Assembly: GCF_003967075.1 (NCBI RefSeq)
Contig: NZ_AP018666.1
Coordinates: forward strand, 124,001-188,000
DNA from: Sphingobium amiense
GTDB taxonomy: Bacteria; Pseudomonadota; Alphaproteobacteria; Sphingomonadales; Sphingomonadaceae
DNA length: 64,000 bases
Direction of reading: 5' to 3'
In this document: piece after piece, positions 25,156 through 34,362 of the stretch
Position numbering within the stretch: position 1 is the first letter of the stretch
How the letters are laid out: each line of letters opens with the position of its first letter
Translations under genes and position numbers: made by a program
Notes under the pieces: generated by a model
What the model saw: the letters and a program-made list of their open reading frames with translations, nothing else
Told to the model about the DNA's origin: nothing
Database searches by the model: none

Positions 25156-26799
25156 TCAGGCCCTCCCCGCCGCCGTCGCGGCCTGTAGCGGGACGTCGCC
25201 TTCGAACGGCGCCTGGGCCGAGGCGGCGCGAATGGTCCTCCACATATTGTAGGCGCCGATCACAGCACCGATCAGGAACAGAAGGCCGCCGAGCGTACGC
25301 GCGATGTAATAGGGATACATGGCTCTGAGCGAATCCAGGAAGGAGTAGGCTAGCGTGCCTTCCTCCGTATAGGTCCGCCACATCAGGCCCTGGATGATGC
25401 CCGAGTTCCACATGGCAAAAATGTAGACAAGAGTGCCGGCAAGCGAGAGCCAGAAGTGCCACTCGACCAAGGCGGGCGAATACATCGCCTCGCGCTTCCA
25501 CAAGGACGGCACCAGCGTGTAGAGCGAGCCGAAGGTGATGAGCGCCACCCAGCCGAGCGCGCCGGCGTGAACATGGCCAACCGTCCAGTCGGTGTAATGC
25601 GAAAGCGAATTGACGGGCCGGATGGCGAGGAACGAACCTTCAAAGGTCGAGATGCCATAAAACACCGCCGCGACCATCATGAAGCGGAGCGTCGCATCAT
25701 CGCGCACGCGGTGCCAGGCGCCGTTCAATGTTAGCAAGGCGTTGCCAGCCGAAGCCCATGACGGCACGAGGAGCATCACCGAGAAGGTCATGCCCAGCGT
25801 CTGAACCCAGTGCGGTAGGGCGGTATAATGAAGGTGGTGGGAACCCGCCCACATGTAGAAGAAGGTAATGCCCCAAAAGCTCAGGATCGAGAGACGGTAG
25901 GAGAAGATCGGCCGCTGGGCCCGGATGGGCAGGTAGTAATAGAGCATGCCCAGGAAGCCCGCCGTCAGGAAGAAGGCGACGGCGTTATGACCATACCACC
26001 ACTGCACCATAGCATCCTGGACGCCCGACCAGATGGTGTAGCTCTTCGCATGGCCCAGCGAGACCGGAATCGCGAGATTGTTGATGATATGGAGTATCGC
26101 GACGACGAGAATGAAGGCCATGAAGTACCAGTTGGCCACATAAATGTGTGGTTCCTTGCGGCGTGCGAGCGTCCGGATGTAGAGGATGAAGTAGGTCACC
26201 CAGACGATCACCAGCCAGATGTCGGCATACCATTCGGCCTCGGCATATTCCTTCGATTGGGTAACCCCGAGCAGATAACCGCTGGCCGCGAGGATGCAGA
26301 ACAGGTTGTAGCCCACCAGCACGAACCAGGCCGAAAGCTGATCGGGAAGACGCGCCCGCGAGGTCCGCTGCACGACATGCAGCGAGGTGGCGATGAGCGC
26401 GTTGCCGCCAAAGCCGAAGATCACGCCGCTGGTGTGCACCGGTCGCAAGCGGCCGAAGCTCGCCCAGGCACTGTCAAACGTCAGGTCAGGGAATGCCAGC
26501 AGCGCGGCGACCCAGACCCCCACGAACATCGCCACCACCGCCCAAGCCATGCTGGCGATGATGCCGGCCTTGATGGGCTCGTCATAGTAGCTTTGCAAAC
26601 GGGATTTTGGCGGTTCCGGTCCCCAGATGCCGCGGATTACGATGATGGCGCAAATGGCGGCAATGGCCAGGATCAGCCAGCCGTGGATTTCCATTGTGTC
26701 CTGATTGCCTGCCGCTGCGAGAACGAGGCCGCACAGACCGACGGCAACGGAAATGGCGAGCGCGATCTGGCGTTCGGTCTCGGTCAAGGTCAGTATCAT
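25156..26799 (-). CDS. ccoN: cbb3-type cytochrome c oxidase catalytic subunit CcoN
   Basis: A 547-residue heme-copper oxidase subunit with about 12-14 membrane helices. Heme and CuB histidines lie in LRPVHTSGVIFGFGGNA, WWYGHNAVAFFLTAGF, MWAGSHHLHYTALPHW and DWTVGHVHAGALGW. This is the oxygen-reducing, proton-pumping site of a high-affinity terminal oxidase. I prefer the ATG at 26799 (MILTLTETE), with GAGGGGGG upstream, over in-frame starts at 26829 or 26877. No convincing FNR/FixK box was seen upstream. Confidence 0.95.
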   Translation of the reverse strand: MILTLTETERQIALAISVAVGLCGLVLAAAGNQDTMEIHGWLILAIAAICAIIVIRGIWGPEPPKSRLQSYYDEPIKAGIIASMAWAVVAMFVGVWVAALLAFPDLTFDSAWASFGRLRPVHTSGVIFGFGGNALIATSLHVVQRTSRARLPDQLSAWFVLVGYNLFCILAASGYLLGVTQSKEYAEAEWYADIWLVIVWVTYFILYIRTLARRKEPHIYVANWYFMAFILVVAILHIINNLAIPVSLGHAKSYTIWSGVQDAMVQWWYGHNAVAFFLTAGFLGMLYYYLPIRAQRPIFSYRLSILSFWGITFFYMWAGSHHLHYTALPHWVQTLGMTFSVMLLVPSWASAGNALLTLNGAWHRVRDDATLRFMMVAAVFYGISTFEGSFLAIRPVNSLSHYTDWTVGHVHAGALGWVALITFGSLYTLVPSLWKREAMYSPALVEWHFWLSLAGTLVYIFAMWNSGIIQGLMWRTYTEEGTLAYSFLDSLRAMYPYYIARTLGGLLFLIGAVIGAYNMWRTIRAASAQAPFEGDVPLQAATAAGRA

Positions 26800-27144
26800 G
26801 GCCGATCTATTTCCCCCCTCATCGGTCATCGCCACGGGCTGACAGCGCAGCAGCAGGTTCGCTCCCGATGGGAACACAGCTCGCGCCGAACCAGCAACAC
26901 GCGGGTCGGACGGAAGTTCCCAACTATTGCCCTGCCGTCTCCCGCGGTAAACACCAAAAAATCAGTGGTCAGCGTCGCTCGCCACGCATCGCGGCCGAAT
27001 TTGAACCTGTGTTTGGCGACGGCGCAATGGACTTTTGCCGATCAAGCTCTTGGACCGTTAAGCCTGTGTCCAAGACTGGCTCGACCTCCGTCTCCGATCG
27101 GTCAGGACTGAGCGGCAGCCGCTCTTCAGCATACTGCGGTCGAA

Positions 27145-27933
27145 TCAGCGTATCGCCGCCAGGTATCGTCCGTCGTCGGCACGGAAGAGCACTGACCCAT
27201 TGCTGTTGACGGACCATGAGGTCACATCCTGCAGAATGGCCAGGAACCTGGTTTCCTGGTTCCCGAGCGCCGGCACGCAAGCCCGGCGCGTCACGGCGAG
27301 CGGTCCGATCCGAAGCGACTGTTCCTCGATCGAATAGTCGCCGGTGAACCTGTTGCAGCCGGCCGATCCGCTCACTCGGCCGTCTTGCGAAAACTGCACC
27401 GTCACATTGGATTTGTCGATCAGACCGGTCTGATTGATGTCCTCCACCTTGAATTGCGGGCCGATCAAGCCTGAAGCCGCCGGGCGGTCACCAACGCGAA
27501 CCATATTGAGCGTCCCCAGATCCTGCTCGAACCGCGTGGGATCGACCGAATGAACCGTATCCGTGGTCCATATCGGGTTGCCCTCGGGATCGGTAATCGT
27601 CGCACGGACTGCGTAACGCATGTTGGTCTTCAAGTCCTGTTCCTTCACCCTAATCGAAAATGGCAAAGGAACCTGCTGCCCTGCTGTCTCGCGCGTTTCC
27701 TTGGCAATGATCACCGATCTCGCATCGGCGCGCGAAACGTCCAGCAGTCTCACGTTGAATTTCGCGCGGGCGGGCAGAGCGATGCGCTGTCGATAGGATG
27801 CGTTGCCGGTTACGACCTTGTCTCTCAGCTCCGCAATGGGGGCTTGGGGATCGACGTATCGCGCGCCTGTCGCGCAGCCGCCGAGCGCGAGCATGGTCAT
27901 CGCCAGTACGGCTGTGAATGGCTTGTTGAACAT
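27145..27933 (-). CDS. Lipoprotein with YbaY-like and META domains
   Basis: A 262-residue envelope lipoprotein: lipobox LALGGC near residue 20, then a YbaY-type region (about 45-135, FNVRLLDVSRADA, PLPFSIRV) and a C-terminal META domain (about 160-258, GRVSGSAGCNRFTGDY). META/HslJ proteins are linked to stress and antibiotic tolerance, but the mechanism is unknown. It stands alone between the cbb3 operon and the NO-defence genes. Confidence 0.85.
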   Translation of the reverse strand: MFNKPFTAVLAMTMLALGGCATGARYVDPQAPIAELRDKVVTGNASYRQRIALPARAKFNVRLLDVSRADARSVIIAKETRETAGQQVPLPFSIRVKEQDLKTNMRYAVRATITDPEGNPIWTTDTVHSVDPTRFEQDLGTLNMVRVGDRPAASGLIGPQFKVEDINQTGLIDKSNVTVQFSQDGRVSGSAGCNRFTGDYSIEEQSLRIGPLAVTRRACVPALGNQETRFLAILQDVTSWSVNSNGSVLFRADDGRYLAAIR

Positions 27934-28182
27934 GGCGTTTCACTTTGCTGTGCGATTGGAGCGGAAGAGAGCAGGTCAGGCGGAACCCATGGCATCGGCA
28001 ATAATGGGAGGGCTTCGAGCGGCAGTCCTGTGGGAATCGACTTCGCATAGGATGGTTCCGAACCACGAACGTCCGATGGCGGGCGGAAGATTGGGCTGGA
28101 TTGGCGCGGGCGGCCCCGGCGGATATCTGATCCCCTCTTGGGAGACAGCCACTGAATTTTGGAACCACACGAAAAGCGCAGT

Positions 28183-28644
28183 CTAGAACCCGTGGCTTCC
28201 CGCCACTGCGCCGAGAACCGTGACAGCCGCGATACCCAGCAATATTCGGTGAAGTGTCTCCATTCGGGCAAAATCTGCGGCGGGCTTGACCGATGTCATC
28301 ATTCGGCGGTGGAGAAACAGCGGCTCGATCACGAAAAGCATCGCGGCGAACACGGCCCACAGCCCTACCATCGCATGCATCCACCAGAAGCGAAGATCGA
28401 AAAAGCGGTCCCACATCTGCGCGCGATAGATCATCCAGAAGCCGCTCAGTCCTGCCAATAGCACCCAGATGCGCGCCTGCGCCGCAAAGCGCCCCTCCAG
28501 TCGATGAAAGGCCGCCAGCCGCTCCGCCGGCGGATTGGCGGCGCGCACGGACGGCATCACCACAAGCGTCACGAACGCCACGCCGCCGATCCAGACAAGG
28601 ACCGCCAGGACATGAACGGCCCGGGCCAGGATGATGTCGTCCAT
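28183..28644 (-). CDS. Four-helix membrane protein downstream of hmp
   Basis: A 153-residue protein with four membrane helices and conserved His residues near the membrane face (VHVLAVLVWIGG, MHAMVGLWAVFAAM, LHRILLGIAAV). It resembles small CopD-like membrane proteins, possibly heme-binding, but the family is not certain. It follows hmp by 12 bases and probably belongs to the same NO-responsive operon. Confidence 0.7.
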   Translation of the reverse strand: MDDIILARAVHVLAVLVWIGGVAFVTLVVMPSVRAANPPAERLAAFHRLEGRFAAQARIWVLLAGLSGFWMIYRAQMWDRFFDLRFWWMHAMVGLWAVFAAMLFVIEPLFLHRRMMTSVKPAADFARMETLHRILLGIAAVTVLGAVAGSHGF

Positions 28645-28656
28645 GCCTCCGCTCCC

Positions 28657-29868
28657 TCAGGCCGCGAGCAGTTCGTCGGCCGGGCCGAAGAACTCATAGT
28701 GGATCCTGTCCGACGGCACACCCGCCAGCGACAGGGTCGAGACCGCATGACGCAGGAACGGACGCGGCCCGCAGATGTAATAGTCCGCTTGTGCGACCGG
28801 TGTGCTGGCGACCAACCATTCATCGGTAATTATGCCGGCCACATCGTAGTCGCTGCCCTCTGTTTCATCCTCGAGCGGGGTCTGGTGAAAATCGGTGATC
28901 GCGATCGATTGGCCATGGCTCGCCACAGCGCGGACATGGTCGCGCATCGCATGGGTGTCGCGGTCATGCGTGCCGTGGATGTAATGAACCGGCACTTCGG
29001 CGCCGTTCTGAACGAGGGCTTCGAGCATCGCCACCATCGGCGTCAGGCCCACGCCGCCCGACAGCAGTACGACCGGCCGTTCGACATGATCGGCGAGGAA
29101 GAATTCGCCAGCAGGCGCGGCCACCTTCAGGATCGTCCCGGGTTTCGCCTCGTCGTGCAACCAGCCCGACGCGAGCCCTTGCGGCTCGCGCTTGACCGAA
29201 ATGCGATAGGTTTCGCCATTGGCGGCGGCCGAAATCGAGTAGTTGCGCTTGACCGGCGGATGTCCGGGAATTTCGAGCCAGAAGGTAAGATACTGGCCCG
29301 GCTTGTGGCGCATGACGGGGCCGCCGTCGACGGGGCGAAGGACAAAGGAATTGATGACGCTGCTTTCGCGCACAACGTCTTCGACGCGGAAATCGCGCCA
29401 GCCGTTCCAGCCGCCGGCCGCGTCCTTCTGTTCGGTGTAGACGCGCTGTTCCCGCGCGATCAGGATATTGGCGAGAAACCAGTAAGCTTCCCCCCAGGCC
29501 CCGAGGATTTCGTCGGTCGCCGCATCGCCCAGCACCGCCTTGATCGCACCGAGCAGTGCTTCGGCGACGTGCGGATAGTGCTCCGGCAGTATCTGGAGAC
29601 CGACATGCTTTTGCGCGATGCGCTCGACCGCGGGAGCCAGCGCGCCGAGATTGTCGATATTGCTGGCATAGGCGAGAATGGCGCCGGTGAGCGCGCGCGG
29701 CTGCGAACCGGCGTCACCATGATGCGACTGGTTGAAAAGATCGCGAATGTCCGGGTTCTGGAACATCCTGGAATACATTTCATGCACGATATCCAGACCA
29801 TGCGCTTCGAGCGCGGGGACCGTCGCCTTGACGAGCGCGATGGTCTGATCGCTGAGGGGCTGCGACAT
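28657..29868 (-). CDS. hmp: Flavohemoglobin, nitric oxide dioxygenase
   Basis: A 403-residue three-domain enzyme that oxidises NO to nitrate with O2 and NAD(P)H. Globin domain (1-135) with heme ligand His88 (AQKHVGL); FAD domain with KRNYSIS; NAD domain with GGVGLTPMVAML and YICGPRPF. The ATG at 29868 has AAGGAG upstream, so the longer frame to 29931 is not used. It sits in a leftward operon behind trHb and DUF1971, divergent from nsrR. Confidence 0.95.
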   Translation of the reverse strand: MSQPLSDQTIALVKATVPALEAHGLDIVHEMYSRMFQNPDIRDLFNQSHHGDAGSQPRALTGAILAYASNIDNLGALAPAVERIAQKHVGLQILPEHYPHVAEALLGAIKAVLGDAATDEILGAWGEAYWFLANILIAREQRVYTEQKDAAGGWNGWRDFRVEDVVRESSVINSFVLRPVDGGPVMRHKPGQYLTFWLEIPGHPPVKRNYSISAAANGETYRISVKREPQGLASGWLHDEAKPGTILKVAAPAGEFFLADHVERPVVLLSGGVGLTPMVAMLEALVQNGAEVPVHYIHGTHDRDTHAMRDHVRAVASHGQSIAITDFHQTPLEDETEGSDYDVAGIITDEWLVASTPVAQADYYICGPRPFLRHAVSTLSLAGVPSDRIHYEFFGPADELLAA

Positions 29869-29908
29869 AAACTTCTCCTTGTTGGAAGGGATTCGAGTTT
29901 CCCGGCGA

Positions 29909-30184
29909 TCAGGCGCCGGGCGGCTGATCATAGAAATCGACCCGCATTTTCATGGCGCCGATGGGCGTCACGAAGTGCGGCTGCTGCGGCAAGATCAATC
30001 CGGGCCGTTCGGGCGTCAGGACAACCTCCGACGGTGGATCGAGATAGGTCAGCCGAAGCTCACCCTCCAGAACGCGGATCAAACCCCAGACACCCGCCTT
30101 GGTATCATGGCGTGCCCGCAGGGCGGCCGGGAGCGTGTCCTGATCGAACACCGGCGTCGAACGATAGGGTAGAATGTCAGGCAT
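29909..30184 (-). CDS. DUF1971 (TehB-N-like) small beta protein
   Basis: A 91-residue protein with the DUF1971 cupin-like core (LPYRSTPVFDQDTLP, HDTKAGVWGLIRVLEG, PHFVTPIG). The start at 30184 overlaps the end of the hemoglobin gene by 8 bases. In other bacteria this domain is fused to TehB or found in NO/tellurite operons; its role is unproven. It lies between two NO-detoxifying globins. Confidence 0.8.
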   Translation of the reverse strand: MPDILPYRSTPVFDQDTLPAALRARHDTKAGVWGLIRVLEGELRLTYLDPPSEVVLTPERPGLILPQQPHFVTPIGAMKMRVDFYDQPPGA

Positions 30185-30614
30185 GGGTGGGTACTCGCCG
30201 TTCGCAATGAATGGACCCGGCCTCGCCGTCAGCGACGCTTGGCCGATCGAGCCGAAAAAACATGGCAAGCTGCAGGCTCTCGGCAATCCGCTTCGCTTTC
30301 GCCTGCAGAGCCGCAGCTGCGTCGGGCGCCATCATCTCGTTTGTCGTACAGTCCCACAGCGCGAGCCAGCGGTCGAAAAGCGCTGGCGTTATCCTCGACC
30401 TGTGCTTCAGGTGCGCTGGCACGGGCTGGCCCTTGTATCGGCCACTGGCGAGCATGACGGATGACCAGAACGCCGCCAGCTTTTCGAGATGTTCCGGCCA
30501 GTCATCGATCGCGTCGTTGAAAATCGGCCCCAGGTCGGCATCTGCGCGAACGCGCGCGTAGAAGGCGTCGACAAGCTGCTTGAGCGCCTCATCCTTCAGT
30601 TCCAGCTCGGTCAT
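30177..30614 (-). CDS. Group III truncated hemoglobin
   Basis: A 145-residue 2-over-2 globin: LVDAFYARVRADADLGPIF at the start of the fold, WPEHLEKLAAFWSSVML in the helix E region, and HLKHRSRITPALFDRWLALW around the proximal His. I chose the ATG at 30614, with GGAG eight bases upstream, over the frame open to 30647. First gene of a leftward NO-defence operon, likely repressed by NsrR through the palindrome at 30672. Confidence 0.85.
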   Translation of the reverse strand: MTELELKDEALKQLVDAFYARVRADADLGPIFNDAIDDWPEHLEKLAAFWSSVMLASGRYKGQPVPAHLKHRSRITPALFDRWLALWDCTTNEMMAPDAAAALQAKAKRIAESLQLAMFFRLDRPSVADGEAGSIHCERRVPTHA

Positions 30615-30671
30615 TCGCCCGACTCCAATCATGTATCCGGAATGCATCTATACTTTTCCCTGAAAACATGC

Positions 30672-30687
30672 AAGATGAATACATCTT
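30672..30687. promoter_or_regulatory. Candidate NsrR operator
   Basis: AAGATG-AATA-CATCTT is a perfect 6-4-6 palindrome in the 109-base gap between the divergent hemoglobin and nsrR genes. Its AAGATG half-sites match the core of known NsrR motifs, though the spacing is shorter than the classical 11-1-11 site. It could control both directions. Confidence 0.6.
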
Positions 30688-30723
30688 AATGCGACGAGCT
30701 GAGGAAGAGAGTGGGAACGCCCC

Positions 30724-31182
30724 ATGAAACTGACCCTGTTCACCGACTATTCGATGCGCGTGCTGCTCTATCTGGGCGCGCGGCCTGACCGCCTGTGCTC
30801 GATCGGTGAGGTCGCGCAGGCCTACGGAATCTCGCAGAATCACTTGATGAAGGTGGTGAACCAACTCGCACGCAGTGGTGATGTGGAGAGTGTGCGTGGA
30901 CGGTCGGGCGGCATCCGCCTGGGGCGGCCGCCCGAAGAGATCAACATCGGCGCACTCATACGCCAGACCGAGGACGGCTTCGATCTCGTTGACTGCGGCG
31001 GATGCGTGGTCGCGCCTGCATGTGGGCTGACGGGCGTGCTGAAGGAGGCGCTCGGCGCGTTCCTGGCGGTACTTGACCGCTATACGCTTGCCGACCTGCT
31101 GACGAAGCGGCGAGATCTCGCGTCGCTCTTCGAGCGTAACGCGGCCGATCGGTTCGAAACCCCTGCGGCGCCAGATGGATGA
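30724..31182 (+). CDS. nsrR: NsrR, nitric-oxide-sensing Rrf2-family repressor
   Basis: A 152-residue Fe-S regulator. The opening MKLTLFTDYSMRVLLYLG is near-diagnostic for NsrR; the wHTH is GEVAQAYGISQNHLMKVVNQ with wing RGRSGGIRLG. Three cysteines, Cys91, Cys94 and Cys100, give the C-x2-C-x5-C cluster site. NO damage to the cluster relieves repression of NO-defence genes, here the adjoining globins, hmp and possibly norZ. Confidence 0.93.
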   Translation: MKLTLFTDYSMRVLLYLGARPDRLCSIGEVAQAYGISQNHLMKVVNQLARSGDVESVRGRSGGIRLGRPPEEINIGALIRQTEDGFDLVDCGGCVVAPACGLTGVLKEALGAFLAVLDRYTLADLLTKRRDLASLFERNAADRFETPAAPDG

Positions 31183-31224
31183 TTGACGTCTTGGCGCATC
31201 GAAGCCGAAAAGGAGGAACGTGAC

Positions 31225-31434
31225 ATGTTCTGTCCAGAATGTGGTGAACCGGTCGATCCCGCTCCCTTTGACGGTCGTCGCCGCGCGTCGCGGTCATGGA
31301 TCGCCGCAGGACTCCAAATCGGCGCGCGATGGGTAAAGGTATTGCGCGCTGGACGCTCCAAGCCGGACCGCACGCGGCAGTCCGCTTGCCCGTCTTGCTC
31401 CAATCATAAAACCACGAACACGGAAAGGAATTGA
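31225..31434 (+). CDS. Zinc-ribbon-like mini-protein, unknown
   Basis: A 69-residue basic protein with two Cys pairs, FCPECGEP at the start and ACPSCSN near the end, a likely four-Cys zinc or iron site joined by a 50-residue Arg-rich linker. The ATG at 31225 has GGAGG 7 bases upstream. It lies between nsrR and the cupin gene in a co-directional set. No family recognised. Confidence 0.6.
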   Translation: MFCPECGEPVDPAPFDGRRRASRSWIAAGLQIGARWVKVLRAGRSKPDRTRQSACPSCSNHKTTNTERN

Positions 31435-31439
31435 ACGAT

Positions 31440-31904
31440 ATGGCCCTTCACCACGCAGCGCCCGGAGAAGTCGTCGATCTCTTGCCCGAGAACGTGACGA
31501 CACATGAAGAACATTCCACAGCGATCGTGAAGGCGGACCATTTCGAAACCATCCGGCTGGTGATCCCGAGCGGCACCGAAATGCGCCAGCATCAGGTGCC
31601 GGGCAGCATCATGCTGCATTGCCTCGAGGGCCATGTGAAAGTCGAGCTCAGCGCAAGCTCGATCGAACTGCGGCGTAACCAGTGGGTCTATCTCGAAGGA
31701 GGCGCGCCGCACTCGGTCAAGGGCGCGGAAAACTCTGTGCTGCTTCTGACGATCCTCTTTCCGCCTGTAGAAGGATCACAGGCAAAAGCCGGCGCCGAGA
31801 CCTTGGCGGTCGATGCCTATGACGATTGCGACTGTGTCGACCGGTGGGAAGCGGAAGGCGGTCCGGTCGTTCAATCGGATCAGCCTGCCCCCAGGAAGAA
31901 TTGA
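31440..31904 (+). CDS. Cupin-domain protein
   Basis: A 154-residue single cupin. The core MRQHQVPGSIMLHCLEGHVKV and GGAPHSVKGAENSVLLLTIL gives cupin motifs, though the first motif has few His ligands. An acidic Cys-containing tail, DAYDDCDCVDRWEAEGG, could hold a metal. Between nsrR and norZ, so probably part of NO or respiration stress handling. The ATG at 31440 follows AAGGA. Confidence 0.75.
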   Translation: MALHHAAPGEVVDLLPENVTTHEEHSTAIVKADHFETIRLVIPSGTEMRQHQVPGSIMLHCLEGHVKVELSASSIELRRNQWVYLEGGAPHSVKGAENSVLLLTILFPPVEGSQAKAGAETLAVDAYDDCDCVDRWEAEGGPVVQSDQPAPRKN

Positions 31905-31982
31905 TCACGGGCGGCATGATGGCACGGCGCGCAGCGCGCTAGTCGCTTTGCTGTACCGCCTCGTAGCCCATAGGGGAGAACC

Positions 31983-34250
31983 ATGGATCGAACACGTCAG
32001 CTCTGGATTTGGCTTCTATCATTGCTGGCAGTCTCTTTTGCCGTCCTGCTTCTGGTTGGCCGCGACATCAGCATTCAGGCGCCGCCGCTTCCCGCCAAGG
32101 TCGTGACCGCAAACGGCGAAACCGTCTTCACCCGTGCCGAGATGCAGCGTGGCCGCCAGGTCTGGCAATCTATGGGCGGCATGCAACTGGGCTCGATCTG
32201 GGGACACGGCGGCTACGTAGCGCCCGATTGGTCAGCCGACTGGTTGCACCGGGAATCACTGGCACTTCTCGATCTCTGGGCACAGCGGGATCTGGGCGGC
32301 GCCTTTGAGAGTTTAAACGAGGAACACAAGGCGCTCCTCCAGCGGCGGCTGCAAACGGAAATGCGCCGAAACACGTTTGAAGCGAGCACGGATACCATCA
32401 CGATCAGCAACGATCGCGCGGTGGCAATCGAGCGGGTGGCAAAGCACTACGTCAATCTGTTCGGCAACGACCCCGCCACGGCCGAGCTGCGCGAAAACTA
32501 TGCCATGAAGAACGATACGGTCCCCGACGCAGGGCACCGAGCCGCCATGACCTCCTTCTTCTGGTGGACGGCCTGGGCGGCCACAACGGAACGACAAGGG
32601 CGGACGACAACGTATACGAACAACTGGCCGAGCGAGCCGCTGGTCGGGAATCGCCCACCATCAAGTACATTCATCTGGTCGGCCTTCAGCGTCACCTTCC
32701 TGCTTGCCGGCATCGCGCTGTTGGGTTGGCACCATGCGGTGACGCACGGACGAAGGGAGAAGGAGCACGACCTCCCCGCGAAAGATCCGCTGCGCGAGAT
32801 CGCGGTGACGCCTTCGATGCGGGCGACAGCCAAATATTTCTGGGTCGTTCTCGCACTGTTTCTCGCGCAGATCATGCTGGGTGCAATGACGGCCCACTAT
32901 CAGGTCGAGGGGCAGCTGGTTTATGGCTATGAAGCGGCCGAGATCCTGCCTTATTCGATCACCCGCACCTGGCACACGCAGCTTGCCGTGCTGTGGATCG
33001 CGACAGCCTGGCTGGGAACGGGCCTCTACATAGCTCCTGCGATCTCGGGCCATGAACCGAGGTTCCAGGCTCTGGGTGCCAACATCCTCTGGGCCTGCCT
33101 CCTGATTATCGTCGTGGGCTCCTTTGCCGGGCAATGGCTCGCGGTGATGCAGAAACTGGGACTGGAGAGGAACTTCTGGTTCGGACACCAGGGCTGGGAA
33201 TATGTCGATATGGGGCGCTTCTGGCAGTGGTTTCTCTTCATCGGCCTGATGCTCTGGCTTGTGCTCGTCGGCCGGGCGCTCTGGCCTGCGCTCAAAGAGA
33301 AGTCCGAATCCCGCCACATCACGATGCTGTTTTTCCTATCCGCCGTAGCCATCGGACTCTTCTACGGTGCCGGGCTGTTCTGGAATGAGCATACAGCGCT
33401 CTCCATGATTGAATATTGGCGTTGGTGGGTGGTCCATCTGTGGGTCGAAGGCTTTTTCGAGGTGTTCGCCACCGCGGTCATCGCCTTCCTCTTCACGCGC
33501 CTCGGCCTCATTCCGACACCCACCGCCACGGTCGCCGTCTTGTTTGCCACGATCATCTTCATGGCAGGCGGAGTGCTGGGAACGTTGCACCATCTCTACT
33601 TCGCGGGAACCTCGATCGCGGTGCTGGCGCTTGGCGCGAGCTTCTCAGCGCTCGAGGTCGTGCCGCTCGCCTATATTGGCTTCGAAGCTTATGAACACTG
33701 GAAGCTGAGCAGCGCGACACCCTGGATGCAGCGTTATAAATGGCCCGTCATGTTCTTCCTGGCGGTATCCTTCTGGAATCTCGTCGGAGCAGGCCTGTTC
33801 GGCTTCCTCATCAATCCGCCGCTGTCGCTCTATTACATGCAGGGTCTCAATCTGACGCCGCTGCACGGACACACCGCATTGTTCGGCGTATACGGCATGT
33901 TGGGCGTCGGGCTCGTCCTGTTCTGCCTGCGTGGCATGTTGCCGAACCTGATCTGGAACGAAGGCGTGCTGAAGACGAGCTTTTGGTGCTTCAACATCGG
34001 CCTTGCGTTGATGGCGCTCCTGACCTTGCTGCCACTTGGTACGCTTCAGCTGACCGCCGCGATTGACAAGGGCTACTGGTACGCTCGCTCGGCCGAGTTC
34101 ATGCAGCAACCGGTGGTCGATCTGCTGGTGTGGCTGAGGGTTCCTGGAGATATCGTCTTTTCTGCCGGGGCGGTAGCGCTCGCCTGGTTTGTCGCCAGTC
34201 TTTGGCTCAGACCCCGGTCTGACGACAGCGAGGCGCAAATTGCACAGTGA
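31983..34250 (+). CDS. norZ: Quinol-dependent nitric oxide reductase (qNOR)
   Basis: A 755-residue membrane enzyme reducing NO to N2O with quinol electrons. An N-terminal extension fused to the NorB core, with a first membrane helix and the WQSMGGMQLGSIWGHGGYV stretch, marks the qNOR type. About 14 membrane helices follow. Heme and FeB histidines appear in ITRTWHTQLAVLWIATAW, YWRWWVVHLWVEGFFEV, LGTLHHLYFAG and LHGHTALFGVYG. RBS GGGGAGAA. Co-directional with nsrR. Confidence 0.95.
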   Translation: MDRTRQLWIWLLSLLAVSFAVLLLVGRDISIQAPPLPAKVVTANGETVFTRAEMQRGRQVWQSMGGMQLGSIWGHGGYVAPDWSADWLHRESLALLDLWAQRDLGGAFESLNEEHKALLQRRLQTEMRRNTFEASTDTITISNDRAVAIERVAKHYVNLFGNDPATAELRENYAMKNDTVPDAGHRAAMTSFFWWTAWAATTERQGRTTTYTNNWPSEPLVGNRPPSSTFIWSAFSVTFLLAGIALLGWHHAVTHGRREKEHDLPAKDPLREIAVTPSMRATAKYFWVVLALFLAQIMLGAMTAHYQVEGQLVYGYEAAEILPYSITRTWHTQLAVLWIATAWLGTGLYIAPAISGHEPRFQALGANILWACLLIIVVGSFAGQWLAVMQKLGLERNFWFGHQGWEYVDMGRFWQWFLFIGLMLWLVLVGRALWPALKEKSESRHITMLFFLSAVAIGLFYGAGLFWNEHTALSMIEYWRWWVVHLWVEGFFEVFATAVIAFLFTRLGLIPTPTATVAVLFATIIFMAGGVLGTLHHLYFAGTSIAVLALGASFSALEVVPLAYIGFEAYEHWKLSSATPWMQRYKWPVMFFLAVSFWNLVGAGLFGFLINPPLSLYYMQGLNLTPLHGHTALFGVYGMLGVGLVLFCLRGMLPNLIWNEGVLKTSFWCFNIGLALMALLTLLPLGTLQLTAAIDKGYWYARSAEFMQQPVVDLLVWLRVPGDIVFSAGAVALAWFVASLWLRPRSDDSEAQIAQ

Positions 34251-34362
34251 TCGATCGAGGAGTCCGATGCCGCGCAGTCCCAGCCAACCCTTGCTCGTGG
34301 GCTAGCCACGTTCTGTCGACAAACGCCACACTTGGATGCGAGTTTCGGTGAACCTTTTGTCC

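Noticed and set aside
26878..27144. An FNR/FixK box upstream of ccoN
   Set aside because: The nearest string, around GCCGATCAAG near 27042, matches only one half-site of TTGAT-N4-ATCAA.
28504..30210. A 568-codon plus-strand frame opposite hmp and its neighbours
   Set aside because: The minus strand has flavohemoglobin, DUF1971 and globin homology; the plus product is unlike any protein and Arg/His-rich.
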